Below are positions 1 to 9,977 of a DNA stretch of 64,000 nucleotides, one piece after another; the first letter of the stretch is position 1; each line of letters starts with the position of its first letter. The position numbers and the translations under genes were made by a program. Under the pieces are notes generated by a model, which had not been told where the DNA came from, did not search any database, and saw nothing but the letters and a program-made list of their open reading frames with translations. The stretch is taken from NCBI RefSeq assembly GCF_019703515.2, contig NC_059346.1, forward strand, positions 11,688,501 through 11,752,500, read 5' to 3'. Source of the DNA: Myxocyprinus asiaticus. Taxonomy: Eukaryota; Chordata; Actinopteri; Cypriniformes; Catostomidae.

Positions 1-475
1 TTATGTTTCCTGGAGTGTTGGTTATTCATGTTTATATGAAATTACAGACATTACAACAGAAATTTGCATAATTAATTCTGAGTCAAAGTAATGTCCAGTC
101 AATGCCAACCATGTTAAAATAAAATTATACATTATACATTCTGAATCTATGTACTGATTTTAGGAGAGCATGCACTTAAGCTGCATAGAGGTATAGGATT
201 CTCTCTATTTAGTGAATGACAACCTCTGGTGTGCTGTCTGCACTGGTCTAAGAACAGTTCGAAATGCAACTTATTTTCATCCTAACTCAATATAAAGCCA
301 CTGAAAGCAAAATGTTTCAGCTTTTGGATGAACCCATTGATTCTCAATGTGATAATGCATAGTAAATATAGGATTTCTACAGAAAAAAATGCGCTAAAGA
401 ACACATAAGTGTACACTGTGTTTAGCAGCGTGGCGTTTCATGACAAATAGCTCAAATTTTAAAAATGGAATATCG
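1..475 (-). repeat. AT-rich interspersed repeat, copy 1 (inverted partner of 6818-7829)
   Basis: Read on the minus strand, this segment matches 7066-7829 over several blocks, including the end rule ...CTGGAAACATAA, the run around CATTTCGAACTGTTC and the TTAAAATTTGAGC block. Copy 2 has about 240 extra bases (around 7395-7640) that are absent here. The copy is cut by the window edge at base 1 and stops at the start of the DIRS sequence near 476. No coding potential is seen. The family is not recognised by name; a DNA transposon relic is likely. Confidence 0.7.
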
Positions 476-801
476 CATGCCCAGGAGGCTGCGGCACCCA
501 AAAGCCTGACAAAAGAATGATTTCCTCGTCTCCTGGGTCACATGTCCGGTGCCATGGCTGTTGTCACGACCACCGTCCACCATCCCATTTTGGCAGGTAT
601 GGCGCTCCAGCGGCGGACCCCCTGCCCCTGTGTGCCCAGCTGTGGCTCAAACACGCCCACACGGGATTGGTTCTGGTGGACTACAGGGACGAGATCCATC
701 CTCCCCCCTCCTTGGACAATCTTATGGTGGGCGGCAGGAGCCAGGTAAGTGCTTCGATGTCCCTGGACTCAGCACGGCCATGGGGCTAGAGTCCCCTCAA
801 C

Positions 802-1428
802 GTGGCACCTCGAGCTCCACCCCGTGGCGAGGCCCCATCCACCAGTACGTCCGACGTGATCATTCCCTTGGTCCCCCTCGCCCGGAGTTTGGGCGCGTGG
901 CTCGCGCTTTCCAACCCGTTGCTATGGCTGACCCGGACCGTCCGACATGGCTACGCAATTCAGTTAGCCAGGCGCCCGCACAGGTTCAGCTACCTTGCGT
1001 GCAGAGATCATTACCGTTCTGCGCAAGGGCGCGATAGAGCCTGTCCCTCAAGCCGAGATGAAGAAAGGGTTCTTCACAGCCCTTACTTCATCGTACCGAA
1101 GAAAGGCGGTGGGTTGCGACCAATCCTGGATCTGCGAGTACTGAACCGGGCTTTGCACAGACTCCTATCCAAGATGCTGATGCAAAAACGCATTCTAATA
1201 AGCGTCCGGCATCAAGATTGGTTTGCGGCATTAGACCTGAAGGACGCGTACTTCCACGTCTTGGTCTTACCTCGACACAGACCCTTCCTGTGGTTTGTCT
1301 TCGAAGCCCAGGCATACCAGTACAAGGTCCTCCCCTTTGACCTGTCCTTGTCCCCTCACATCTTCACGAAGGTTGCAGAGGCAGCCCTTCCCCCGCTAAG
1401 GGAAGTGGGCATCCGCATTCTCAACTAA
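802..1428 (+). pseudogene. DIRS reverse transcriptase, broken at the YLDD box
   Basis: The frame carries the DIRS reverse transcriptase fingers and palm, with the blocks SPYFIVPKKGGGLRPILDLR and DLKDAYFHV (motif A aspartate present) and a diverged PFDLSLSP block. The frame then ends in TAA at 1426-1428, exactly where the tyrosine of the catalytic YLDD box should be; LDDW follows in the same frame. A second stop (TAG, 1462-1464) lies 36 bases further on. The upstream part of the frame (802 to about 1040) is linker. The enzyme would copy the element's RNA into DNA; this copy cannot make it. Confidence 0.85.
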
Positions 1429-1464
1429 CTCGACGACTGGCTAATCCTAGCTCACTCTCGATAG

Positions 1465-2340
1465 TTGCTGTGCGCACACAGGGACCTCGTGCTCCGGCAC
1501 CTCAGCCAACTGGGGCTTCGGGTCAACTGGGAAAAGAGCAAGCTCTTTCTGGTTCAGAGCATCTCTTTTCTCGGATTGGAGTTGGACTCAGTCTCGATGA
1601 CAGCGCGCCTCACGAACCAGCATGCGCAGTCGGTGCTGAACTGTCTGAAGGCATTCAGATGGAGGACAGCGGTTCCACTGAAATCTTTTCAGAGGCTCCT
1701 CGGGCATATGGCATCCTCAGCGGTGGCCACACTGCTCGAATTGATGCATATGAGACTGCTTCAACACTGGCTTCAGACTCGAGTCCCGAGATGGGCATGG
1801 CGCCGCGGGATACATCGCGTGGCCACCACGTCGATCTGTCGCCGCTTCTTCAGTCCTTGGACCGACCTTGCATTTCTATGGGCAGGGGTTCCCCTAGAGC
1901 AGGTCTCCAGGTGTGTCATGGTTACAACAGACGCCTCCAAGACGGGCTGCGGCACCGTATGCAACGGGCACACGGCCGCCGGCTCCTGGACTGGCCCGCA
2001 GCTGCGTTGGCACATCAACTGCCTAGAGTTGTTGGCAGTACTGCTCGCCCTGCAGAGGTTCTGGCCATTGATCCAGGGCAAGCACGTGTTGGTCCGGACA
2101 GACAACACAGCGATGGTAGCGTACATCAACCGTCAAGGCGGTCTACGCTCCCATTGCATGTCACAACTTGCCCACCGTCTCCTCCTCTGGAGTCAGCCGC
2201 GCCTCAAGTCGCTACGAGCCACTCACATCCTGGGAAACCTCGACACCGCAGCGGACGCGCTGTCACATCAGGTTACCCTCGGGGGAGAGTGGAGACTCCA
2301 ACCTCAAGTGGTCCAGCTGATTTGGAGTCGATTTAGTTGA
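1465..2340 (+). pseudogene. DIRS RT thumb plus RNase H domain (relic)
   Basis: This continues the reverse transcriptase after the two stops. The RT thumb appears as LRVNWEKSKL and ISFLGLELDS. An RNase H domain follows with acidic positions in TTDASKTGCG, LELLAVLLAL, VRTDNTA and DTAADALS, so its catalytic set looks complete. The frame stops with TGA at 2338-2340, but the same reading frame continues to about 2500 with DIRS-like sequence (AQVDLFASRE, ALAHSWPPG). The role is degradation of the RNA strand during element copying. The copy is inactive because the palm is split upstream and the recombinase downstream is mostly gone. Confidence 0.85.
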
Positions 2341-2489
2341 GCACAGGTAGACCTGTTTGCTTCCCGGGAATCCTCCCACTGCCCGCTTTGGTATGCCCTG
2401 ACCGAGGCACCAATCGGTATAGATGCGCTGGCACACAGCTGGCCCCCTGGACTATGCAAATATGCATTTCCCCCAGTGAGCCTACTTGC

Positions 2490-2600
2490 ACAGACCATCT
2501 GCAGAGCAGTGGGCTGGGCAACACACAACACCTTTGCGAGGTTCTACAATCTCCGGGTTGAGCCGGTCTCGTCCCATGTATTGGCAGGCACGAGCAGGTA
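2490..2600 (+). pseudogene. DIRS tyrosine recombinase C-terminal remnant (catalytic Tyr block)
   Basis: The plus strand encodes GWATHNTFARFYNLRVEP, the end of the DIRS tyrosine recombinase; the tyrosine in FYNL is the expected nucleophile. The His-x-x-Arg box and the rest of the catalytic fold are absent. The block is joined almost directly to the RNase H tail (SLLAQT), which marks an internal deletion. The same block occurs in copy C (minus strand, near 22360-22420) and, out of frame, in copy D. Confidence 0.75.
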
Positions 2601-3330
2601 AGTTCCGGGACAGCTGGCCGGGTGTACCGCTTGCGCATAGCGCCTTTCCCCTCCCTTGAGGTGAAGACGTGCACTCTTGACTCCCAGTCGTGTTCACAGA
2701 CTGTGATACCTGGATGAATTTCCTCCTTAGCCCTCTGGCAGTAGTGTTTGCGGAGAAACTCGCTGACTGGCCCAGTACGTGTGCTAATGAGCCCCTGTAC
2801 TGAGGTAGGTGCTCCACATGTGCTGCTTCCCCAAATGCGACCCCATGTGATATCTTCCGCAAAATCATTTCCCTGTCGGCAAACTGCATCTTCCTTGGGC
2901 AGAGGCCCCTCTGCCTCTGGTCGCCATGCTCTGTAGAAACTCCTCCCCCTTTGGGTAGAACCTACCATGGGACCTCTTCACATGACATACTTCCGACAAG
3001 ACTTGGTGAGACCATGTGACATATTCCACTCAAAATATGCCACGGTGTCTTCCCCTTGGGAGGGACACCCCCTGACGCAGACATTTATGGCTCCCATTCA
3101 GTTAACAAATTCCACTCTTTTTGGGGAGAAAAGAGAGGGAAAGAGGCCTCGGCTGGGCTAGCCTGTCCCTATAGTTGGGCAGTCGACTTGTTCCTGATGG
3201 ACCGTTCGACACTCATAAGAGTGTTGGGGGAGGTTACGTGACGGCCTGGTGTGCTGGCTACGAGGCACACAGCGGTCTGCCCATCACACACCACCAGTTC
3301 ACGTTCAGATAGTTGTGGCGTTTTGTATAG
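2600..3330 (+). other. DIRS copy A 3' untranslated region
   Basis: The segment between the recombinase end and the internal complementary region matches, in reverse, parts of 52020-52800 in copy D and 21350-22120 in copy C. No open frame in it resembles a known protein. Confidence 0.6.
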
Positions 3331-3460
3331 GGACCCCTAGTGTCACTACATCGACACAATGTCGAGTGAATGACGGATAGGGAACGTCCTGGTTACTTTC
3401 GGAATGTCCTGGTTACTTTCGTAACCTCCGTTCCCTGATGGAGGGAACGAGACGTTGTGT
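3331..3460 (+). repeat. DIRS copy A internal complementary region with 20-bp duplication at the junction
   Basis: The block contains the right-end sequence (GTGTCACTACATCGACACAA to GATAGGGAAC) fused to the complement of the outermost right terminal repeat (GGTTAC to GAGACGTTGTG). This is the fused-ends layout DIRS elements use as a template to complete their termini. At the junction, 3381-3400 and 3401-3420 are a tandem 20-bp duplication with 19 of 20 bases identical. Confidence 0.8.
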
Positions 3461-3530
3461 CCCTCTTGCCACAATGCTGAACTACCTGCTGAAATGGCCA
3501 GGACCTGGTCTCGGCTCCTCAGCACAAAAC

Positions 3531-3740
3531 CTGAATGAGTGGTTGCATACCAGCTCCTTTTATACCTGTATGTCCGGGGGAGTGGCATGCAAATTCCACT
3601 CGCTAATTCTCATTGGCCTTTTTTCAAAAAAGCAGAGGTGTTTGAGGCTCCCAAGTGTGACCCCTAGTGTCACTACATCGACACAACGTCTCGTTCCCTC
3701 CATCAGGGAACGGAGGTTACAAAGGTAACCAGGATGTTTT
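3531..3740 (+). repeat. DIRS copy A right inverted terminal repeat
   Basis: This is the reverse complement of the left repeats at 16253-16462, 20938-21155 and 51614-51830. It carries an octamer (ATGCAAAT, 3587-3594) and a reversed TATAAAAG-like box about 25-30 bases away. The 3' end is near GGTAACCAGGATGTTTT. Confidence 0.85.
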
Positions 3741-4182
3741 CCACTGTTATGTTTCGAAGTGCATGCAAATGCCCAACCTTCATTCTTCACTATTCAACAT
3801 GCTCGCACATTCTCAATAGGCTTGAATAGAGGATGATTGGTGTGTTTGATATAGAGAGCATCCAATCCCTAGGGTGACCTATATGAGCATGCTGACAGAG
3901 ACTTATGTGAATTGTTTTTATAAATTGGTTTAAAATGAACAAGCAGGCACTGTATCAAGGTGACTTTTTGAGGCAAGTTTCCCCCATTGAGACACACAAT
4001 TATAAACGTCCTCCTCCGCAAAGGACACTGGACCGACACCTTCCAGACATGAGTGTCTGTAACAGTAACAGTAAATGCAGCTTGTGCTGTCCTTGAAGTA
4101 AACACTGTCTTAAACCATAAAGCATGCCAATAGTAGATCCGCCTCTGCATCTGTGAGTTTAAAGTGCCAGGTCAATGGAAAT
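3741..4182. other. Unassigned spacer
   Basis: No gene or known repeat is recognised here apart from the left copy of a 28-bp direct repeat at its end (4158-4185). Confidence 0.4.
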
Positions 4183-5776
4183 TTAAAGGAATAATTTACC
4201 CAAAAAGGACAATTCTGTAATCATTTACTCACCCTCATGTCGTTTCAAACCCATATGATTTACTTTCTTTAATTAAACACAAATGGAGATGTTTTGTGCA
4301 ATTACGATGAATGAATGATACACAAAAGCACCATAAAGGTATCATAACACTGGTCCAGTCGATTTGTGCACTACTGAATATTCAAAGTCTTCTGAAGCTT
4401 CATACGATAGCTTTGAGTGAGAAACAGACCGACATGAGAGGAGCAATATCCAAATCATGAACCCAGTTTTGTTAACTGAATCAACGATTCATTCATTGAA
4501 AAACTGTGACTTAAAAGTAGAGGTTTGCTACCCAATTTACGGGGACCCGACAAAATGAAAGTAGGCCTACTGGTGGAAACGGACCCAGGTAACTAATTTT
4601 GGAAACACAGGCAACAAAAAATATTTATAAATATATACTATGATAAATAATAATACAATCGTTATAAATTATAATCCATAGGCCTGAATAATAAAGTTTT
4701 TTTTTCCAGGTATTTCCCATTAGGCGTAACTTGTGAATGAAGGAAAAATGGAGCCTGGGGAAATGGAAAAATTATGCAGAATAACATCTAATCCTGTTTT
4801 GGTGCAATAAATAAATAAATAAATAAATGGAAAGACAGGTTTTGCACTTCAATCTCTACTCTTTGCAAACTTTCACTTTCACACAATAAGTACATTTATA
4901 TTTTGGTAAAAACAGAATTTCTATAATTTTCAGGACACAAGGGTTGTCTCACACATCCACAAGTGTTTACATTTTGTCTGACCGGCAATTTTTTTTACTT
5001 TAAAATGTTTAGATGCTGATGACTGCAGTAGGCCTACCATTCCGCTGGTGTTCACGTTTCATGCCCTTGTAGCACTCATGGGTGAAACGTTTCGATGAAA
5101 ATTTAATTCTACCAAACAAAAATGCAAATGATATGTTAAACGTCCCGTCCCGCAAACATGAATGTGTGAGTGTGTGAGTGAGAAAGAGACCGAAAGAGGG
5201 AGGTAGCAGCGCTGCTGCTCTGATTTTGATTAGCTCTGATTTTGATTTGGTTTTAGAAAAAAACACAAAAAAATTTAAACATTCTGATGTCAAATTTTAT
5301 ATATGCATTACTACAGCTGTATCTAATTAATCACATGACTTTAAATGAGATCCCCCAAGAATGCACAAATTAGCTTTCGAGGGGGTCTGCTGTTGCACTA
5401 AGTGTGTCTGAAACCCCCCTAGACCCCCCATAATTCACACCATGGCTCTCGTTCAGAGAACGCGCAAACAGATGAGTATGAGATGAGGGCTGTTTACAAT
5501 GAATGTGTTTTGCGTACGTCTGTGCTGTTTTTCAATTGTTTTTTGTTTTGTTTTTCTCTCTCATGTAAACACGCTGGATGTCATCTTGCTGTTTTTTCAA
5601 TGTCTGGAACAGGACCACCGCATTTAAAAAAAATAATTTCAATGTGTTCAATGTGTTCTTTTTGTGTTCTACAGAAGAAATAAGATTTTTTACTAAAACA
5701 AGGGTGAGTTAATAATGACATCATTTCTTTTTTAAAGTAAACGTTACCTTTAAAGTGCCAGGTCAATGAAAATTTA
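4158..5776. repeat. 28-bp direct repeats flanking a TIR element
   Basis: 4158-4185 and 5749-5776 are the same 28 bases with one mismatch (TTTAAAGTGCCAGGTCAATG then G/A-AAATTTA). They bracket the terminal-repeat element at 4183-5756 and overlap its ends by a few bases. Confidence 0.8.
4183..5756. mobile_element. TTAAAGG-ended non-autonomous DNA element with the ACTCACCCTCATG motif
   Basis: The left end TTAAAGGAATAATTTACCC is followed by the ATCATTTACTCACCCTCATG block. The right end, read in reverse, is TTAAAGGTAACGTTTACTTT followed by ...AACTCACCCTTG. The same family occurs in part at 14962-15180, 23300-23520, 27525-27610, 39739-39900 and 40595-40712. No transposase is encoded. The interior holds AT-rich filler, an AAAT microsatellite near 4806-4828 and a short CCCC-rich stretch near 5400. 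The family name was not recognised. Confidence 0.65.
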
Positions 5777-6817
5777 AGAATGTCCTTGGTGAAAATGAAC
5801 AAACGGACGAAATGGTAAGGGATTCAAATGGTCTCAGCTGAGACAGATGGATTCACTGTAAAAGGGCACAGAGCAGGAATCTGCCGTTTAATACAATAAA
5901 AGCGCTGTCATTATAACAACCATCTGTGGAGGGAGGGAAATTGTCCTGAGGCATTAAACGAACATCTCAGCTGCTAATCGAATTGTCATTTTCATTTGCA
6001 GGCAACAGTGTGAATCCTCACGCCTTTGTACTAAGGAGCTGGGTTAATGAATGTGCAGAACACTCCGCCATCACATGCCTCAAATGAAGTGTATTCTTTA
6101 AGATAATGAATTGTGTCTTTTTATTCCAGCCTGTTTTTCTTGCTCATTCATGTATTTATATGTTCATTTGGTTTCATTTGTGAAAATGGGCAATGAAGAC
6201 ACATTTGGGAATCCTCAAATGGAGAAAAATAGGGGTTTTCTCAACCCATGACATTCGGTGCAATTTCTCACCAAGGTTAGTAGGAGTCTTAACATGGAAG
6301 AGTGGCTGACGATCAGACAGGGAAAGTTGATCCTACGAAGGCTGAATGTAGTCTGGAAGGCATTCTTTCCATTTGTGGCCTTGTCTGTATGCATGGGATA
6401 GATTTAGGGAGGCGGATCTGTTCGCTTGATAACGTAATCCCTCCTATGCCGGTAAAGAGGAGACCTCCATTTAGTTGAGTCAAGCCGCATTCGACATGAT
6501 GCATATATAAATCTGCCGCATTACATTCTTGCAAAGTGAACCATGCCCTTATCTCAGAGTAAGTTGTGTGTAAAAGAGATAAATATTTTATGTAATTCTT
6601 GCATTTTGCACTTATCTGATATTAGAGGTAATACCAGGGAAAGATTTGGACACCTTATGTAATGAGCTAGTTGGGAAAAGTGACCTAGTGTTAAATAAAT
6701 AAAGTTCAAATCCATTGACACCAGTAGAAACAGGAGGTTAGATGGATGGTTTAAAAAGTACATCAACGTGCGCTTCTTTTTCTGCTTTCCAAGGGTCACC
6801 AGTTAATCCTCCAATAT
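5757..6817. other. No gene seen
   Basis: Apart from the right 28-bp direct repeat copy, no coding frame, RNA gene or named repeat is supported here. Short open frames at 6313-6534 and 6554-6799 have no recognisable domain. Confidence 0.4.
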
Positions 6818-7829
6818 TTAACCTCCTGTGACCCCGTGCACACATGCGTGGACGTTGTATTTTGGATTTTCTATATGCGATTCATAATTTAAAATAATTT
6901 GACTGATCTCAGTTTAAAAGACTCTATGCTGTCAATCAAGGGTTAAACTTTCGACGTACGGAGACATGTGACAAAACAACAAGCAGAGTTTGTCTTTGGG
7001 AGATACACCAACAAAACTATATCTTATAAGAAACCTAATAACGTTTTTACATTGAAACCTGTTTGAGTCAAAAGATTAGAGTCTCAAGTTTCATCTGATA
7101 TGCCATTTTAAAAATTTGAGCGCTTTACCGCTAAACGCTATGCTGCTGAACACAATATACACTAATGTGTACTTTACCAATTTTTTTTTCTTTTCTTTTT
7201 TTTTAAACTATGTTCACTGTGCATTATCACACTGATAATCAAAAGATGAAACGTTTTGCTTTCAGAGATCTTATATTGAGTTAGGATGAAAATAAGGTGC
7301 ATTTCGAACTGTTCTATGACCAGTGCAGACAGACAGCACACTGGCACACTTTTCAATCACTAAATAGGGAGCAAGGGATCTTCCTATAGCTTTTCTGTGC
7401 AGCCAGGGCCACAACCACCAAAGACATTGAGGGGGACATGTGCCCCCCCCCCATATTCATAATAGTGGTCTACTGATATGGGGTTTTTCCATGGTTGATT
7501 ATTAAATTATTACAGTTGGTCCCCCCAATCCAAAATATGTGGTTACATCCTTGTGTGAAGCAAAGTGTTTTCACTTCTTAAAATCTGACCAAAAGTTCAG
7601 TTTCAGGCTGCAGATGATGTTTGGACCACTCAGCATGTTTGGCAGACATGGGACAATGGTAATCAGTACATAGATTCAGAATTTATAATGTATAATTTTA
7701 TTTTAACATGGTTGGCAATGATTGGATGATGCTAGCCAAAATTTTGAATCAGAATTAATTATGCAAATGTCTGATGTAATGTCTGTAACGTCTCAAAAAC
7801 ATGAGTAACCAACACTCCTGGAAACATAA
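6818..7829 (+). repeat. AT-rich interspersed repeat, copy 2
   Basis: The copy begins TTTAACCTCCTGTGACCCCG and ends CTGGAAACATAA. Its second half is the inverted counterpart of 1-475. It includes about 240 bases (7395-7640) lacking in copy 1, with a C-run near 7443. No protein is encoded. Confidence 0.65.
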
Positions 7830-8245
7830 TCAATTTGATTTAAAAAATGTAATTTCTATAGCTTGGTATTATTTAAAAGTTCACAACTTAGTCCAACTGT
7901 CCACAAATGTTGCCATAAATTTTTATGAAAACTATTTGCTGTAGATAGATCACATTTTGTTGACAGAGGTTTATGAAACCTAATTGGACACAAATGTTTA
8001 TATTTTTTATTACCTAAACATGTATTTTAAGCTAGATTCTTTAAAGATTTCTCATTTTTATCACCTTGGACAACATTATTTGTCAATGACTCATTTATGA
8101 GGGAAATAGAATATTCAACAAGATAAAATAAAGGGTTAGACTTAATTTATCCACTGGGAATTATCTGGATTGTGAAAAATGTGAAATTGATTAAATTCTT
8201 TTTTTTGTGGAACACAAAAGGAGATACTTTAACATTTCATGATCA
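7830..8245. other. No gene seen
   Basis: AT-rich sequence without a supported feature. Confidence 0.4.
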
Positions 8246-8253
8246 CTGATTTC
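8246..8253. repeat. 8-bp target-site duplication CTGATTTC, first copy
   Basis: Identical to 8841-8848, and 7 of 8 bases match 9970-9977. It flanks the first of two adjacent hAT-like elements. Confidence 0.85.
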
Positions 8254-8840
8254 CAGGGTTGGGAAGGTTACTTTTAAAAAGTATTCCTCTACAGATTACA
8301 GAATACTTGCTGTAAAATGTAACTTGTAACGTATTTCGTTAGATTGCTCAAGGCCAGTAACGTATTCTAAATACTCTGGATTACTTCTTAGGCACTGGTA
8401 GATTTATTCACTTTAAATACTCATTAAGAATAAAACTTTTCCGTACATCTTTGCCCTACTATCAAAGGTCTTATTAGATAAAAAAGCTATACTCTAACAT
8501 GAATTTTCTTAATAGAATTAATTATACAATATAATCATGCCTGGTAACAGATGCATGTAACGGCAAGAAATAGCATTTTAGCTTTTCATAAAGCTTTTTT
8601 GATTCTCCAAACTTCAAAACCCCACAGAGTGTACACAACGACATACTTTTTATGTTTTCCAGCTGAATAAACTAAATATTAAAAGAAACAAATTACAATA
8701 AAAGGCAAAATACTTTTTGAATGTAACTGAATTCTGATTACCAACAATTTCATTTGTAACTGTAGTGGAATACATTTATTAATATTTAGGACTTTAAATA
8801 CATAATACCATTACATGTATTCCGTTACTCCCCAACCCTG
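8254..8840. mobile_element. hAT-like MITE 1 (CAGGGTTGGG ends)
   Basis: The termini are CAGGGTTGGGAAGGTTACTT and, inverted, CAGGGTTGGGGAGTAACGGA. A perfect 8-bp duplication (CTGATTTC) flanks it, as expected for hAT transposition. The length is 587 bp with no transposase frame, so it depends on an enzyme supplied in trans. Confidence 0.85.
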
Positions 8841-8848
8841 CTGATTTC

Positions 8849-9382
8849 TAGGGATGCACCGATACCACTTTTTCTCTTCTGATCAGATTCTGATATCGGA
8901 AATCTCAGTATCGGCCAATACCGATCCCAAGCCGATACCATTGTTGTTTTTTTTGCATAATCAGTTTAGAATATCTTTACATTATTGTGTGGAACTAATT
9001 GGGAGTACTCTTTAATATGTAAAGAAACACAAACCTCTAACTACACATTATTTCAATATAAATGTATAGCTTATTAAGAAACACTTTATTATTAACTAGT
9101 ATACTGGATAATGTAGCAGCAAAATTAACAGTAATTCCAGTCTTCAAGTCTTCAATAGAAAAGAAACCAGTGTTTTATTTTTGCCCTTTTCTTTTTTTTT
9201 TTTTTTTTAAATGTTTCAACTTGCATCTGGACTTTAAAGGATTCAGATCTCTTTTTTGTTCAATTTAGTTGTAAGACATCAGTCCACTTTTCATTCACAC
9301 AGTTATTTTTTGGAACCCATTCAACTTAAATGTTGTTATAAATTGTAAACAAATACTAATGATGACAACAACAATAATAATA

Positions 9383-9429
<47 letters not shown>

Positions 9430-9969
9430 TGTTATTAATATTATAATTATTGACTTCTAATTTTAAATACAACATTAATATATTTAAATCATGCACTTTT
9501 TAAACCCTCATGCTTTGATTTTGACATTCTAAACTCTCCAGGAAGTCCTGCATGTGTCTGTTTGTAGGCAAGTTCACAGAAGTTTAATTAGCTTTTTATT
9601 CAAATTCTGGTAAAATGCACCACCGGTGCCATTCTAAATGCACATTATAAGTGAACCGAACTATTGAGCATCTACATCTGAGATGCTATTCTTGAGTAGC
9701 GCTCAAATATTAGGCACCGTTGTGAAGGCTAAAAATAGCCGTGAGTGCATCACCAGCCTGTGCATGAGTTTGTGTCAACAGAGACATATGAACTGCTTTA
9801 ATGGTGTTTTTATGGTTCTTTTATGTCATTTTTGGAGCTTGACAGTAACGAACATGACTAACACACAGTATCGGATTTGGATCGGGCTCGTCGGACAGAT
9901 ACCCGATCCGTCTAAAAGCTTCAGTATCGGAGTTGAGACCGATCCAGGTATCGGATCGGTGCATCCCTA
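8849..9969. mobile_element. hAT-like non-autonomous element 2 (TAGGGATGCACCGAT ends)
   Basis: The ends are TAGGGATGCACCGAT and its inverted match ATCGGTGCATCCCTA, with subterminal CCGATACC/GGTATCGG motifs. It is flanked by CTGATTTC (8841-8848) and CTGACTTC (9970-9977). The 1121-bp body includes a poly-T stretch near 9190-9208 and an AAT microsatellite (about 9370-9430). The open frame at 9683-9973 runs into the terminus and resembles no transposase. Confidence 0.85.
9370..9430. repeat. (AAT)n microsatellite
   Basis: Imperfect then perfect AAT/ATA triplets inside hAT-like element 2. Confidence 0.9.
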
Positions 9970-9977
9970 CTGACTTC

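Larger units (their letters stand above)
476..3740 (+). mobile_element. DIRS-type retrotransposon copy A (5'-truncated, plus strand)
   Basis: Tyrosine-recombinase retrotransposon of the DIRS group. In order it shows a gag-to-RT linker remnant, a reverse transcriptase, an RNase H, the last part of a tyrosine recombinase with the catalytic-tyrosine block, a 3' untranslated stretch, an internal complementary region (3331-3460) and the right inverted terminal repeat (3531-3740). The left terminal repeat and gag are missing: the element begins abruptly in repeat copy 1. Most of the recombinase between the RNase H tail and the final tyrosine block is deleted. Several stops break the coding frame, so the copy is not autonomous. 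Confidence 0.85.

Noticed and set aside
9683..9973. 96-residue frame inside hAT-like element 2
   Set aside because: It runs through the terminal inverted repeat and shows no transposase motif.
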